64,000 nucleotides of DNA from Ruminococcus sp. (lineage in GTDB: Bacteria; Bacillota; Clostridia; Oscillospirales; Acutalibacteraceae). The translations under genes were made by a program, and so were the position numbers. Each line of letters begins with the position of its first letter. Within the stretch, counting starts at the first letter, position 1. The notes below the pieces were generated by a model. That model was not told the origin of the DNA. It made no database searches and saw nothing but the letters and a program-made list of their open reading frames with translations. The stretch is from contig SFIQ01000003.1 in assembly GCA_004555265.1 (NCBI GenBank), positions 124,001-188,000 on the forward strand. The letters are read 5' to 3'. This document shows, in pieces, positions 34,963 to 43,295 of the stretch.

Positions 34963-36494
34963 TGCGTATACTTTCCGCCGAGGAAATAAAAGCCGTGGAA
35001 TGTGCCGCGGATAAAAACGGGATTTCGTTTTTGCGACTGATGGAAAATGCCGGTGCGGCATGTGCCAAGGTCATCCGCTCTAAATTTGACCGCACCGAAA
35101 AACGCGCGGTCGCCGTGTTGTGCGGCAAAGGAAAAAACGGCGGCGACGGCTTTGTTGCCGCGCGAAAACTGTATGAAAACGGCTACAAGGTGCAGGTGTT
35201 TTTGGTGATGGGCGCGCCCACCGCCGAAAACGCCAAGGAAATGTATTCCCGCTTGACGGACTGCGGCATTCCGATTTATTTCTATGACCGCAATTCCGAA
35301 ACACACCGCAAACTATTGCAAACTGCCGATATTTTGGTGGACGCCGTGTTCGGCACGGGATTTGCAGGCGTATTGCCGGACAGCTTGCAGGAATTATTTG
35401 CCTTTTTGGAAACCGCAAACGGATATACGGTTTCGATTGATTTGCCGAGTGGACTTTCGGCAGATTCGGGCGAATTTTTAAGCCGTCCCGTAAAAGCGGA
35501 TTTGACCGTTTCGGTCATGGCGCTGAAAAAAGCGTTGGTCACACAGCCTGCAAAGGCGTTTGCGGGCGAAATTCAAGTGGTTTCCATCGGAATTCCCGAT
35601 CAACTGTATAAGCCGTATGAAAAGGTGTTTGCCTTTACAGATGAAGATGTCGCAGAATTGTTCCCCGCGCGACGCGCTGATGCGAACAAAGGCGATTTCG
35701 GCAAAGCGCTTGTGGTGGCGGGCAGTTACGAAATGCCCGGTGCGGCGTTGCTCGCCGGCGGTGCGTGCGTGGAAAGCGGCGCAGGACTGGTGCGGCTTGC
35801 GTTCCCTGAAAGCGCATATGCGGCGGTGACGGCGGCAGTGCCCGAAAAGGTTTTACTACCCTTACCCGCCAACCGCTTCGGGCGGATTTCGATGCAGGGC
35901 GAAGCAAAATTGTTAGACGCGCTGTCAAGGTCAACGGCTTGCCTCATTGGTTGTGGGCTCGGGTTGGATTATGACACCGAAGCATTGGTGAAATCCGTTA
36001 TCCGCAACACACAAATCCCGCTGATTTTAGACGCGGACGGCATAAACGCCGTGGCAAACGACATAGATATAGTACGGGAAGCAAAGGCACCCGTTATTTT
36101 AACGCCCCATCCGGGCGAAGCGGCGCGGCTGTTGGGCTGTACAGCAAAAGAGGTCCAGGCAAACCGCACGGACGCCTGCCGGACGCTTTGTGAAAAAACG
36201 GGCGCTGTGGTCGTGTTAAAGGGCGCGGGCACCGTGATTTCCGCAAACGGCAAGCAGTTCTCCGTCAATTTGACGGGCAATGCCGGTATGGCAACCGCCG
36301 GGTGCGGCGATATGCTCGCGGGTATGCTTTTGGGCTTTTTGTGCATTGGGCTGTCGCCCTTAGAGGCGGCGGTTGCGGCGGTACATATCCACGGGCTTTG
36401 CGGCGACGCGGTAGCAAAAGCAACCTCAAAATGTGCCACCACGCCCTCAAAAATGCTCAAAGTCTTGCCAAAGGTGCTTTCCAAATTTGAATAA
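34959..36494 (+). CDS. nnr: Bifunctional NAD(P)H-hydrate epimerase / dehydratase
   Basis: The 511-residue protein has an N-terminal YjeF epimerase domain (about 1-215; CGKGKNGGDGFVAARKL, DAVFGTGFAG) and a C-terminal ribokinase-like dehydratase domain (about 225-505; TPHPGEAARLLG, VLKGAGTVIS, TAGCGDMLAGML). It repairs hydrated NADH/NADPH. AAGGAG lies seven bases before ATG 34959, which overlaps the acpS stop (ATGA). Confidence 0.95.
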   Translation: MMRILSAEEIKAVECAADKNGISFLRLMENAGAACAKVIRSKFDRTEKRAVAVLCGKGKNGGDGFVAARKLYENGYKVQVFLVMGAPTAENAKEMYSRLTDCGIPIYFYDRNSETHRKLLQTADILVDAVFGTGFAGVLPDSLQELFAFLETANGYTVSIDLPSGLSADSGEFLSRPVKADLTVSVMALKKALVTQPAKAFAGEIQVVSIGIPDQLYKPYEKVFAFTDEDVAELFPARRADANKGDFGKALVVAGSYEMPGAALLAGGACVESGAGLVRLAFPESAYAAVTAAVPEKVLLPLPANRFGRISMQGEAKLLDALSRSTACLIGCGLGLDYDTEALVKSVIRNTQIPLILDADGINAVANDIDIVREAKAPVILTPHPGEAARLLGCTAKEVQANRTDACRTLCEKTGAVVVLKGAGTVISANGKQFSVNLTGNAGMATAGCGDMLAGMLLGFLCIGLSPLEAAVAAVHIHGLCGDAVAKATSKCATTPSKMLKVLPKVLSKFE

Positions 36495-36501
36495 AGGCGG
36501 G

Positions 36502-37027
36502 ATGCACCGTAAAAAAACGATCGGTTCTATTTGTGGCAACATTGGCTTTTCTGCTTTGTTGCGGATGTCAATATTCCGATGTAAAAAATACGCTGACAAT
36601 ACCGTCGGCATTTACGGCAAAAGCCGAGATTACCCACAGTGTGTTTACTTGCAGCGCGGATTTGACGCTCTCTGCCGACGGCACAGCGCAAATGGTGCTG
36701 ACAAGCCCTGACGCTTTACAGTCGCTCACCGTCACACAAAGCGCAGACGAATGTCAATTTTCGTTTTTGGGGATTGCAGTAAAAACGCCCGAAGAATTGC
36801 TACCCGACACGGCGTTTGCCAAGTTGTTCTTCTCCGCCATACAAAGTGCCAAAGACGGCACGCGGTGCGTGAAAACCGTGAACGGCGACACCGCGACTTA
36901 CAGCGGCATGACCGACGCGGGCGACACCTATACGCTCACCCAAAGCCGAGACAGCGGCGCACTGGTATCCCTTACGATGGAAGGCCGGGATTTTACCGTC
37001 ACTTTTTCGGATTTTCAAGCGGCGTAA
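36502..37027 (+). pseudogene. Small lipoprotein gene with an apparent frameshift in an A7 tract
   Basis: A good ribosome binding site (AAAGGCGGG) and ATG at 36502 begin MHRKK, but the frame then runs through seven A residues (36511-36517) into an unrelated reading. The neighbouring frame continues as KKRSVLFVATLAFLLCCGCQ, a perfect lipoprotein signal with lipobox, and stays open to 37027. With six A residues the two join. The frame can also start at GTG 36533, but that would lose the charged signal N terminus. The mature part (about 145 residues) is beta-rich and unrecognised. A real frameshift, slippage or a sequence error are all possible. Confidence 0.6.
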
Positions 37028-37040
37028 AAATACAAAGCAA

Positions 37041-37080
37041 AAAGAACGGACAGTTCGCTGAACTGCCCGTTCTTTCTATA
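37041..37080. terminator. Bidirectional terminator between lipoprotein gene and mscS
   Basis: Stem AAAGAACGGACAGTTC/GAACTGCCCGTTCTTT (37041-37056/37060-37075) with one mismatch and a 3-base loop, T-rich at both ends. Confidence 0.85.
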
Positions 37081-37088
37081 CTTTCAAA

Positions 37089-37901
37089 TTATTCCTTCAC
37101 CATATGCACATTTAGGTGGTTATAGGTCATTTCGACGCCGTTTTTGTCGAACGCAATTTTGATTTGCTCTAACAGGGCAAAATACGCGTCCCAATACTGT
37201 TCGGTCTTTACCCATGCGCGCACCACATAGCGAATACTGCTTTCATCAAATGAAAGCACAGCGGCAAACGGCGGCGCGGGGGTATCCGAAAACAAGCCCA
37301 CCGCCGAAACCGCTTCCAAAAGCGACTGCCGCACCGTTTCAATCGGCGCGTCATACGAGGCGGAAATTTCCAAATCCACCCGCCGCTTTTCCTGCTGGGT
37401 ATAATTGACGATTTTCGTGGCAATGATTTTGCTGTTCGGCACATAAATCATTTTGTTGTCAATTGTGGTAATCCGCGTGTGGATAAGACTAATCATTTTG
37501 ACCGTGCCGCTGACATCGTCAATCTCGACATAATCGCCGATTTTAAATGGCTTGGTGACAAGCAACATAATCCCGCTTGCGAGATTGGAGAGAGAATCCT
37601 GCACCGCGAGCGATGCCGCCAAGCCGACCACGGAGAATGCCGCCAACAGAGAGGTAACGGACACGCCCAAGGTGTCGATCACCACCATGGCAAGCAGAAA
37701 ATACAGAATCAGCTTTATCGCGGCGAGCAGAATTTTCCGAAGCGTTTCGTCCATATTCACGCGTGAAAGAATACGCGTAAACAGGCGCATCAAAACGCGC
37801 AAAATCAAGTAACAAACCACAAAAACAACCACGGCGGACAAAATTTTGCCCACCGTGAAATTGCCGACGGAATAGTTTAAAATTTCGGAGATTTTTTCCA
37901 T
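37089..37901 (-). CDS. Small-conductance mechanosensitive channel, MscS family
   Basis: A 270-residue protein with three membrane segments (about 20-40, 60-80, 85-110), the pore helix AAFSVVGLAASLAVQDSLSNLASG, the beta domain with FKIGDYVEIDDVSGTV and a C-terminal alpha/beta domain. It releases solutes on hypo-osmotic shock. It follows a YhhN-family gene by nine bases in the same direction. Confidence 0.93.
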   Translation of the reverse strand: MEKISEILNYSVGNFTVGKILSAVVVFVVCYLILRVLMRLFTRILSRVNMDETLRKILLAAIKLILYFLLAMVVIDTLGVSVTSLLAAFSVVGLAASLAVQDSLSNLASGIMLLVTKPFKIGDYVEIDDVSGTVKMISLIHTRITTIDNKMIYVPNSKIIATKIVNYTQQEKRRVDLEISASYDAPIETVRQSLLEAVSAVGLFSDTPAPPFAAVLSFDESSIRYVVRAWVKTEQYWDAYFALLEQIKIAFDKNGVEMTYNHLNVHMVKE

Positions 37902-37910
37902 AGAAATACC

Positions 37911-38603
37911 TTATTTCGCAAACAGAACGGTTGCCGCCATAATGAACTGCGCGGCGTAGTATAATGTATGATTTAAAATGACATTGAACGAGGTGTTTTT
38001 CCCCTCGCCGAAGTACATTCCCGACAGCACCAAATCCGAAAGCAGGAACAAAAGCCCGCCGACGGACATCACCGTCCACATTTTTTCAAAGCCCGTAATC
38101 ACGGCAAGCGTCATGGACATGGTCATCGTCAGCGCCAGCATAAACGAATAGAGGAACACAATCCATTTGAATTTGCCGTAGTGCATTTTGAGGAGCTTTT
38201 CCATCAAAATCGCCACAAGCGCAATCACCAGCGCCGCCGCAAACGCCACGATCAGTGACGCGGGGGTGTACGGCCCGACCTTAAAAACCGCCGTCACAAA
38301 GCAGACATGCCCCAACAGGAAAAAGATAAAGCCCGAATAGAGATACGAGTCCTTATCCTGCAAATAGATCCATTTTAAATCGAGCCAAACATCGCCCAAC
38401 AGACCGAATACCAAGCCAAAAGTCATCCATGAGCCGAAATCGAGAAACAGCCGGTTTTCATTGGTTGCGGCAATCGCCGTTGCAATAAAGCAAAGACTTG
38501 CCACCGCTTTGGCATACAGCGCGGCAATCCCGCCGCGTTGCACACGCAACACCAAAAACACCGCTGTGGCGAGAATACCGACAATCAACAAAGCCCAATA
38601 CAC
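37911..38603 (-). CDS. YhhN family membrane protein (lysoplasmalogenase-like)
   Basis: The 230-residue protein has about eight hydrophobic segments and the family signature FGLLGDVWLDL near 65, FLLGHVCFV near 95 and LLFLLSDLVLSG near 180. Eukaryotic homologues (TMEM86) cleave lysoplasmalogen; plasmalogens occur in anaerobic Clostridia, so a lipid role is plausible but unproven. GGAGGG precedes the ATG. It is the first gene of a unit with mscS. Confidence 0.8.
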   Translation of the reverse strand: MYWALLIVGILATAVFLVLRVQRGGIAALYAKAVASLCFIATAIAATNENRLFLDFGSWMTFGLVFGLLGDVWLDLKWIYLQDKDSYLYSGFIFFLLGHVCFVTAVFKVGPYTPASLIVAFAAALVIALVAILMEKLLKMHYGKFKWIVFLYSFMLALTMTMSMTLAVITGFEKMWTVMSVGGLLFLLSDLVLSGMYFGEGKNTSFNVILNHTLYYAAQFIMAATVLFAK

Positions 38604-38635
38604 AGAATCCCTCCGATTTGCTTATTTCATTACAT

Positions 38636-38664
38636 AATATACAATATTTACCGTCGGAATTCAA
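38636..38664 (-). promoter_or_regulatory. Promoter of the YhhN-mscS unit
   Basis: Minus strand: TTGAAT (38659-38664), 17 bases, TATATT (38636-38641). Confidence 0.65.
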
Positions 38665-38687
38665 TAGATTTTAGAAAAATTTAATAG

Positions 38688-38996
38688 TCATCGGTTCCCA
38701 TCTGTAAAATAATCCGCCGCCAAACGGTTTTTGACAAACGGCGCCGCCATTTGCTTGTGCGCGATATGCAACGGGTGATTTTGGAAGTTTTGCAATGCCT
38801 CTAACGATTCAAAGGTCGCGTAAAATACGAAGTCGCAGTCTGACCCCACGACATTTTCGCCGATTTCACAGGAGAGCAGCCCGTCGATTTTTCCTTCCAA
38901 ATTTTTGACGGACGCAGACAATTTTTCAAGCACTTCTTGGCGATTCTCGTCATGCACCGCGTCAGAGAACTGCCAAAATAAAATATGTTTCAGCAT
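38688..38996 (-). CDS. Dabb (stress-responsive alpha/beta barrel) protein
   Basis: A 102-residue dimeric ferredoxin-like barrel: MLKHILFWQF at the start, SASVKNLEGKIDGLLSCEIG in the middle, DFVFYATFESLEALQNFQNHP and HKQMAAPFV at the end. The family is found in many bacteria, with functions mostly unknown. GAGGTG precedes ATG 38996; an upstream open frame runs into the T-box region and is not supported. Confidence 0.88.
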   Translation of the reverse strand: MLKHILFWQFSDAVHDENRQEVLEKLSASVKNLEGKIDGLLSCEIGENVVGSDCDFVFYATFESLEALQNFQNHPLHIAHKQMAAPFVKNRLAADYFTDGNR

Positions 38997-39046
38997 TTTC
39001 TTCACCTCATGCTCCATTGTAACACAAAAAAAGCAAAAATAAAGTG

Positions 39047-39075
39047 TTGACAAATGAAAAATTTTGTGTTTTAAT
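39047..39075 (+). promoter_or_regulatory. Promoter of the T-box leader
   Basis: TTGACA (39047-39052), 17 bases, TTTAAT (39070-39075). Confidence 0.75.
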
Positions 39076-39084
39076 TTGATAAAC

Positions 39085-39336
39085 CGTTGAGACGGAAGTA
39101 AAACTGCAAACCGAATTTTCAGCGAGCGTGCGGCGGTGAAAGGCACGCAATCACGAGGCAGACAAATGGTCCGTTGAGGGTGCATTGAAAAGATGCAACG
39201 GCACTTTCCCGTTACAGAAAGAGGAGTATGTCAGTATTCCGTAAAGGTGGGCGGCAAATGCCGTCAATCAAGGTGGTACCGCAGGTTTAGAATTTCAACC
39301 TGTCCTTGTTTTTGGCAAGGGCAGGTTTTTTATTTT
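39085..39336 (+). promoter_or_regulatory. T-box riboswitch (tRNA-sensing leader)
   Basis: The T-box core AGGTGGTACCGCAGG is at 39271-39285, and a terminator (AACCTG...CAGGTT with T6, 39297-39333) follows. Stem I base arms GACGG (39091-39095) and CCGTT (39171-39175) enclose the specifier loop, with AGTA at 39097-39100 opposite CAAATGGT. The specifier is AUG if the loop-E register and a following purine are required, or UGG one base later. The bulge UGGU would pair with a discriminator A, which favours tRNA-Met over tRNA-Trp (usually G73). It should allow transcription of the downstream ABC importer when the uncharged tRNA accumulates. Confidence 0.9.
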
Positions 39337-39409
39337 GAGCTCGGGGCGGCGCAAGCCAAATCGGTTTCACCAACTGACGAAAAATATGATTTTTTCGGAG
39401 GAAAAGAAA

Positions 39410-40405
39410 ATGAAAAAAGCACTCTCTATTGTATTGGCACTCGTCGTGCTGCTCGGCGTATTCACCGCCTGCGGCAAAGTGGCAGACCAAGGCGCGGCGG
39501 ACACATCCCCGCGTGACACCGACAAGGTGTATAAGGTCGCGGTCGTACAGCTTGCGGACAACGGCGCGTTCACCGAAATGCGCGAAGCATTCATCCAAAG
39601 AATGCGCGAGCTCGGCTATGACGAAGCCAAGATGATGTTCGAAATTCTCAATGCGCAGGGCGACCAAAGCAATCTGCAAACCATTTGTGCAGGGCTCAAA
39701 GACGGCAACTACGATTTGGTGGTGCCGATTGTCACGCCGGCAACCGCGGCGGTTGTCAACCAGGAATTGAATGTTCCCGTGGTTTTCATTTCCGTGACCA
39801 ATCCCGTGGCGTCGGGCATTTTGACCACGATGGAAGCGCCGGACAAAAACGCAACGGGCACTTCCAACATTGTCCCCGTTGACCGCATTTTCACACTGGC
39901 AAAGGAATTGACCCCCAATGTAAAAAACATCGGCATTCTCTATTGTTCTGGCGAACAGAATGCCGTGCAGACTGCGGAAAAGGCAAAAGCCTATCTTTCG
40001 GAAAACGGCTACACCTACAAAGAAGTCACCGTGGCAAATTCGTCCGAGGTTGCACAGGCGGCACAGTCCTTGGCGGGCGAAGTCGACGCCATTTATGTAC
40101 CGATTGACTCCACTGTGCAAACCGCAATGACCGAGGTGGTCAAAGCGGCAACCGACAAAAAAATCCCCGTGTACGGTTCCGACCCCGTTATGGTCAAATC
40201 CGGCGCGTTGGCGTGCGTCAGTTGCAGTAACACCCAGCTCGGGCAAAAATCCGCCGAAATGGCAGATGAAATTCTCCGCGGCAAAAAGGTTTCGGAAGTC
40301 CCCGCCGTGGCCATGGAAGAATTCCAATATGTCATCAACAAGGCAACGGCAGACACACTCGGCATTTCCGTGCCGAGCGGCGACAACTATATTGTCATGG
40401 GCTAA
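39410..40405 (+). CDS. ABC transporter substrate-binding lipoprotein (TrpX-like family)
   Basis: A 331-residue lipoprotein with a signal sequence ending LGVFTACG (lipid Cys near 22) and the periplasmic-binding fold of the PF04392 family: KVAVVQLADNGAFTEM near 44, DLVVPIVTPATAAV near 105, VFISVTNPVASGI near 125 and TVQTAMTEVVKAA near 240. Members paired with such permeases are annotated as tryptophan importers in streptococci. GGAGG stands eight bases before the ATG. The T-box upstream indicates amino acid uptake; which amino acid depends on the specifier. Confidence 0.88.
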   Translation: MKKALSIVLALVVLLGVFTACGKVADQGAADTSPRDTDKVYKVAVVQLADNGAFTEMREAFIQRMRELGYDEAKMMFEILNAQGDQSNLQTICAGLKDGNYDLVVPIVTPATAAVVNQELNVPVVFISVTNPVASGILTTMEAPDKNATGTSNIVPVDRIFTLAKELTPNVKNIGILYCSGEQNAVQTAEKAKAYLSENGYTYKEVTVANSSEVAQAAQSLAGEVDAIYVPIDSTVQTAMTEVVKAATDKKIPVYGSDPVMVKSGALACVSCSNTQLGQKSAEMADEILRGKKVSEVPAVAMEEFQYVINKATADTLGISVPSGDNYIVMG

Positions 40406-40471
40406 GCCCTACATTTTTTCGGGCAGTCTTGCGGCTGCCCGAACTTGTATTTTTTTGGTTTAGGTGATTTT

Positions 40472-41374
40472 ATGACGATGGTCAGCAGTGCCCTGCTGTT
40501 GGGGCTGCAATATGCGTTATTGGCGCTCGGGGTGTATATCACCTTTCGGGTGCTGAATATTCCCGATTTAACCGTGGACGGCAGTTTTACGCTCGGCGCG
40601 GCGGTTTCGGCGGTGCTCTGTGTGGCGGGGCATCCGTTTGCGGCGCTGTTTGTCGCAACGCTTTGCGGCGCGGCGGCAGGCTGTGTAACGGGCTTTTTGC
40701 AGACGAAAGCGGGGATTCACCCGATTTTGGCAGGGATTCTCACCATGAGCGGGCTTTACACCGTGAATATGCAAATTATGGGTATGCCCAATGTGACCTT
40801 GCTCGGCAAACCGCGGTTTTATGAATTTTTATTTACGCTGTTCCCGAACGCCGACAAGAATTTGCTTAAAACCGTTGCTGTTTTTGTGATTTGCGCGGCG
40901 CTTATCCTGCTCCTCATCCTCTTTTTCCGCACGGTATTCGGGCTTTGTATTCGCGCCACGGGCAATAACGAGGATATGGTGCGTGCGTCCTCCATCAATA
41001 CCAATGTCACCAAAATCGCGGCGCTTGCCATTGCCAATGCCTTGGTGGCGCTGTCGGGCGGGTTGATCGCCCAAACCGGCGGCTTTGCAGACATCAACGG
41101 CGGCAGCGGTATGATTGTCGTCGGGCTTGCGTCGGTGATTATCGGCGAAGTGCTGTTCGGCAAACGCTCGCTTGCCGTCGGACTTCTCTCGGCGGCGGTC
41201 GGCTCTGTGTTGTATCGGTTGATAATTGCGCTGGCGCTGAAAACCAATTTCTTTACCGCAGATGCATTAAAGCTTTTGTCGGCGGTGATTGTCGGCATTA
41301 CACTTGCCACGCCCGCCATACGCAAAGCGCTGTCGGAAGCGCGTACAAAAAGGGAGGCGCGCAAACATGCTTGA
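40472..41374 (+). CDS. ABC transporter permease (TrpY-like)
   Basis: A 300-residue permease of the branched-chain amino-acid/LivH-like superfamily with about eight to nine membrane segments, NIPDLTVDGSFTLGAA near 30, AGIHPILAGILTMSGLYT near 80 and IRATGNNEDMVRASSINT near 165. AGGTG precedes ATG 40472. Its last bases overlap the ATPase gene by eight bases, so the three genes form one operon. Confidence 0.92.
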   Translation: MTMVSSALLLGLQYALLALGVYITFRVLNIPDLTVDGSFTLGAAVSAVLCVAGHPFAALFVATLCGAAAGCVTGFLQTKAGIHPILAGILTMSGLYTVNMQIMGMPNVTLLGKPRFYEFLFTLFPNADKNLLKTVAVFVICAALILLLILFFRTVFGLCIRATGNNEDMVRASSINTNVTKIAALAIANALVALSGGLIAQTGGFADINGGSGMIVVGLASVIIGEVLFGKRSLAVGLLSAAVGSVLYRLIIALALKTNFFTADALKLLSAVIVGITLATPAIRKALSEARTKREARKHA

Positions 41375-42167
41375 TGTACAACATATCACCAAAACCTTTT
41401 TAAAAGGCACCCCCAACGAGCACACCGCACTTTCAGACCTTTCGCTGCATTTGCAGGACGGTGATTTTGTCACGGTGATCGGCTCAAACGGCGCGGGCAA
41501 ATCCACGCTGTTCAACGCGGTGGCAGGCACGTTTCTCTGCGACAGCGGGAAAATACTGCTCGACAACGAAAACATCACCTATCAAAAAGAGCATCTCCGC
41601 GCCAAAAATATCGGGCGCATTTTCCAAGATCCCATGAAGGGCACCGCGCCCGACCTGACCGTGGAAGAAAATATGGCGCTCGCCTACGCAAAGGCGACGC
41701 GCAACATTCTTTCGTCGGCGCACCGCAAAAAGGATATGGACTATTTCCGCGAAAAGCTCGAAAAGCTCGATATGGGTTTGGAAACCCGTATGCGCACCAA
41801 AATGGGGCAGTTATCGGGCGGGCAACGGCAGGCGGTAACGCTCTTAATGAGTACGATGGTCACGCCGAAATTATTGCTTTTGGACGAACACACCGCCGCG
41901 CTTGACCCTGTCACGGCGCAAAAGGTGATGGAGATTACCAAAGAGATCGTGAAAGAACACAACATCACCACGATGATGATTACCCACAATATCAACCAAG
42001 CGTTGCAAACAGGCAACCGCACCATTATGCTGGCAAGCGGCAAAATCGTACTCGATTTGCAAGGCGAGGCGCGCGAAAAAATGACCTTGCCCGAACTTTT
42101 GGAGGCGTACAAAGAAAAAGCGGGAAAGGTGCTTGACAATGACAGAATGCTATTGTCGGAAGAATAA
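41367..42167 (+). CDS. ABC transporter ATP-binding protein (TrpZ-like)
   Basis: A 266-residue ATPase with Walker A GSNGAGKST near 42, signature LSGGQRQAV near 148, Walker B LLLLDEHTAALDP near 168 and the switch His in MMITHN near 205. It energises the importer formed with the two genes upstream. AGGGAGG precedes ATG 41367, inside the end of the permease gene. Confidence 0.94.
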   Translation: MLDVQHITKTFLKGTPNEHTALSDLSLHLQDGDFVTVIGSNGAGKSTLFNAVAGTFLCDSGKILLDNENITYQKEHLRAKNIGRIFQDPMKGTAPDLTVEENMALAYAKATRNILSSAHRKKDMDYFREKLEKLDMGLETRMRTKMGQLSGGQRQAVTLLMSTMVTPKLLLLDEHTAALDPVTAQKVMEITKEIVKEHNITTMMITHNINQALQTGNRTIMLASGKIVLDLQGEAREKMTLPELLEAYKEKAGKVLDNDRMLLSEE

Positions 42168-42186
42168 AAACGCATATACAGGAAAA

Positions 42187-42215
42187 AACAGGCTGCTTTT
42201 GCAGTCTGTTTTTTT
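42187..42215 (+). terminator. Terminator of the ABC importer operon
   Basis: AACAGGCTGC (42187-42196) pairs with GCAGTCTGTT (42201-42210) and is followed by a T run. Confidence 0.85.
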
Positions 42216-42218
42216 GCC

Positions 42219-42247
42219 TTTACGAACGGTGAAAAAAATGCTATACT
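42219..42247 (+). promoter_or_regulatory. Promoter of the YhaM-like gene
   Basis: TTTACG (42219-42224), 17 bases, TATACT (42242-42247). Confidence 0.6.
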
Positions 42248-42280
42248 GAAAACATATAAATATGAGGAGAGTATTTCCCT

Positions 42281-43249
42281 ATGAATTTTACGCCAATCAA
42301 TCAAAACGGACTGTACGAGGGCTTTGCGCTGATTACCAAGTCCGAAAAAAAGGTGACCGCCAAGGGCAAGGACTACTTGGATTTGACCCTTTCTGACAAA
42401 GACGGTGAAATCTCTGCAAAATATTGGGATTACAACGAATCGGTGCAGGGGCAGTTCCCCGCCGAAACGCTTGTCAAAGTGCGCGGGACGATTTCGCAGT
42501 ACAACGGCGCGGACCAATTCCGCGTGGAGCGTATTCGAAAAGCGACGGACGCGGATGACGTCAATATGGCGGATTTTGTGCGCTCGGCTGCGTACAGCGG
42601 CGAATATATGTATGCACAGCTTTCGGAATGTGTAAACGGCTTTGCGGACGCGGATTTCAAAAAACTCGTGTCCTATATGTTAGAGCAAAACAAAGAAAAA
42701 CTCCTGTATTGGCCGGCGGCCTACCGCCTACACCACGCGTTGCGCGGCGGTCTGTTGATGCATACGCTGTCGATTGTGCGGCTGTGCGAGGGCGTTTGCA
42801 AGGTGTATCCGTTTGTAAACCGGGATTTGCTGTTGTCGGGCGCGATTTTGCATGATATTGCAAAGTTGTCGGAATTCGTCGTCGGCGACACGGGCATCGC
42901 CTCAGGGTATTCTGTCGAGGGGAATTTAATCGGGCATCTTGTCATGGGCGCGCGCATGGTGGACGAAGCGGCAAAGGCACTCGCCATCCCCGCGGAAAAA
43001 TCCATGCTGTTACAGCATATGGTGCTTTCCCACCACGGCGAGCCGGACTTCGGCGCGGCAGTGCGTCCGCTGTTTTTGGAAGCGGAACTTTTGTCGGAAC
43101 TCGACTTAATGGACGCGCGTGTCTACCAAATCCACGACGCCACCGCACCTTTGCAAAAAGGCGCGTTTACAAATCGTATGTGGGCGCTCGAAGACCGAAA
43201 AATGTATAACCACGGCCTTTCGGACAATGACAAACAGGTACAGTTGTAA
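42281..43249 (+). CDS. 3'-5' exoribonuclease YhaM-like (OB fold + HD domain)
   Basis: A 322-residue protein with an N-terminal OB-fold nucleic-acid-binding domain (about 10-90; YLDLTLSDKDGEISAKYWD in part) and an HD phosphohydrolase domain (about 150-285) with HHALRGGLLMHTLS, LSGAILHDIAKL and LSHHGEPDFG providing the metal ligands. This is the YhaM/CBF1 arrangement, a 3'-5' nuclease acting on RNA and single-stranded DNA. It heads a run with DUF2804 and prmA, each with its own ribosome binding site. Confidence 0.9.
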   Translation: MNFTPINQNGLYEGFALITKSEKKVTAKGKDYLDLTLSDKDGEISAKYWDYNESVQGQFPAETLVKVRGTISQYNGADQFRVERIRKATDADDVNMADFVRSAAYSGEYMYAQLSECVNGFADADFKKLVSYMLEQNKEKLLYWPAAYRLHHALRGGLLMHTLSIVRLCEGVCKVYPFVNRDLLLSGAILHDIAKLSEFVVGDTGIASGYSVEGNLIGHLVMGARMVDEAAKALAIPAEKSMLLQHMVLSHHGEPDFGAAVRPLFLEAELLSELDLMDARVYQIHDATAPLQKGAFTNRMWALEDRKMYNHGLSDNDKQVQL

Positions 43250-43295
43250 TCCGTAAAACTAAAAAATACAATATGGATTTTGGGAGGTTGTTCGT

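Noticed and set aside
39287..40327. A 346-codon open frame opposite the ABC substrate-binding protein
   Set aside because: Histidine/glycine/phenylalanine-rich antisense translation without recognisable domains; the plus-strand lipoprotein is clear.
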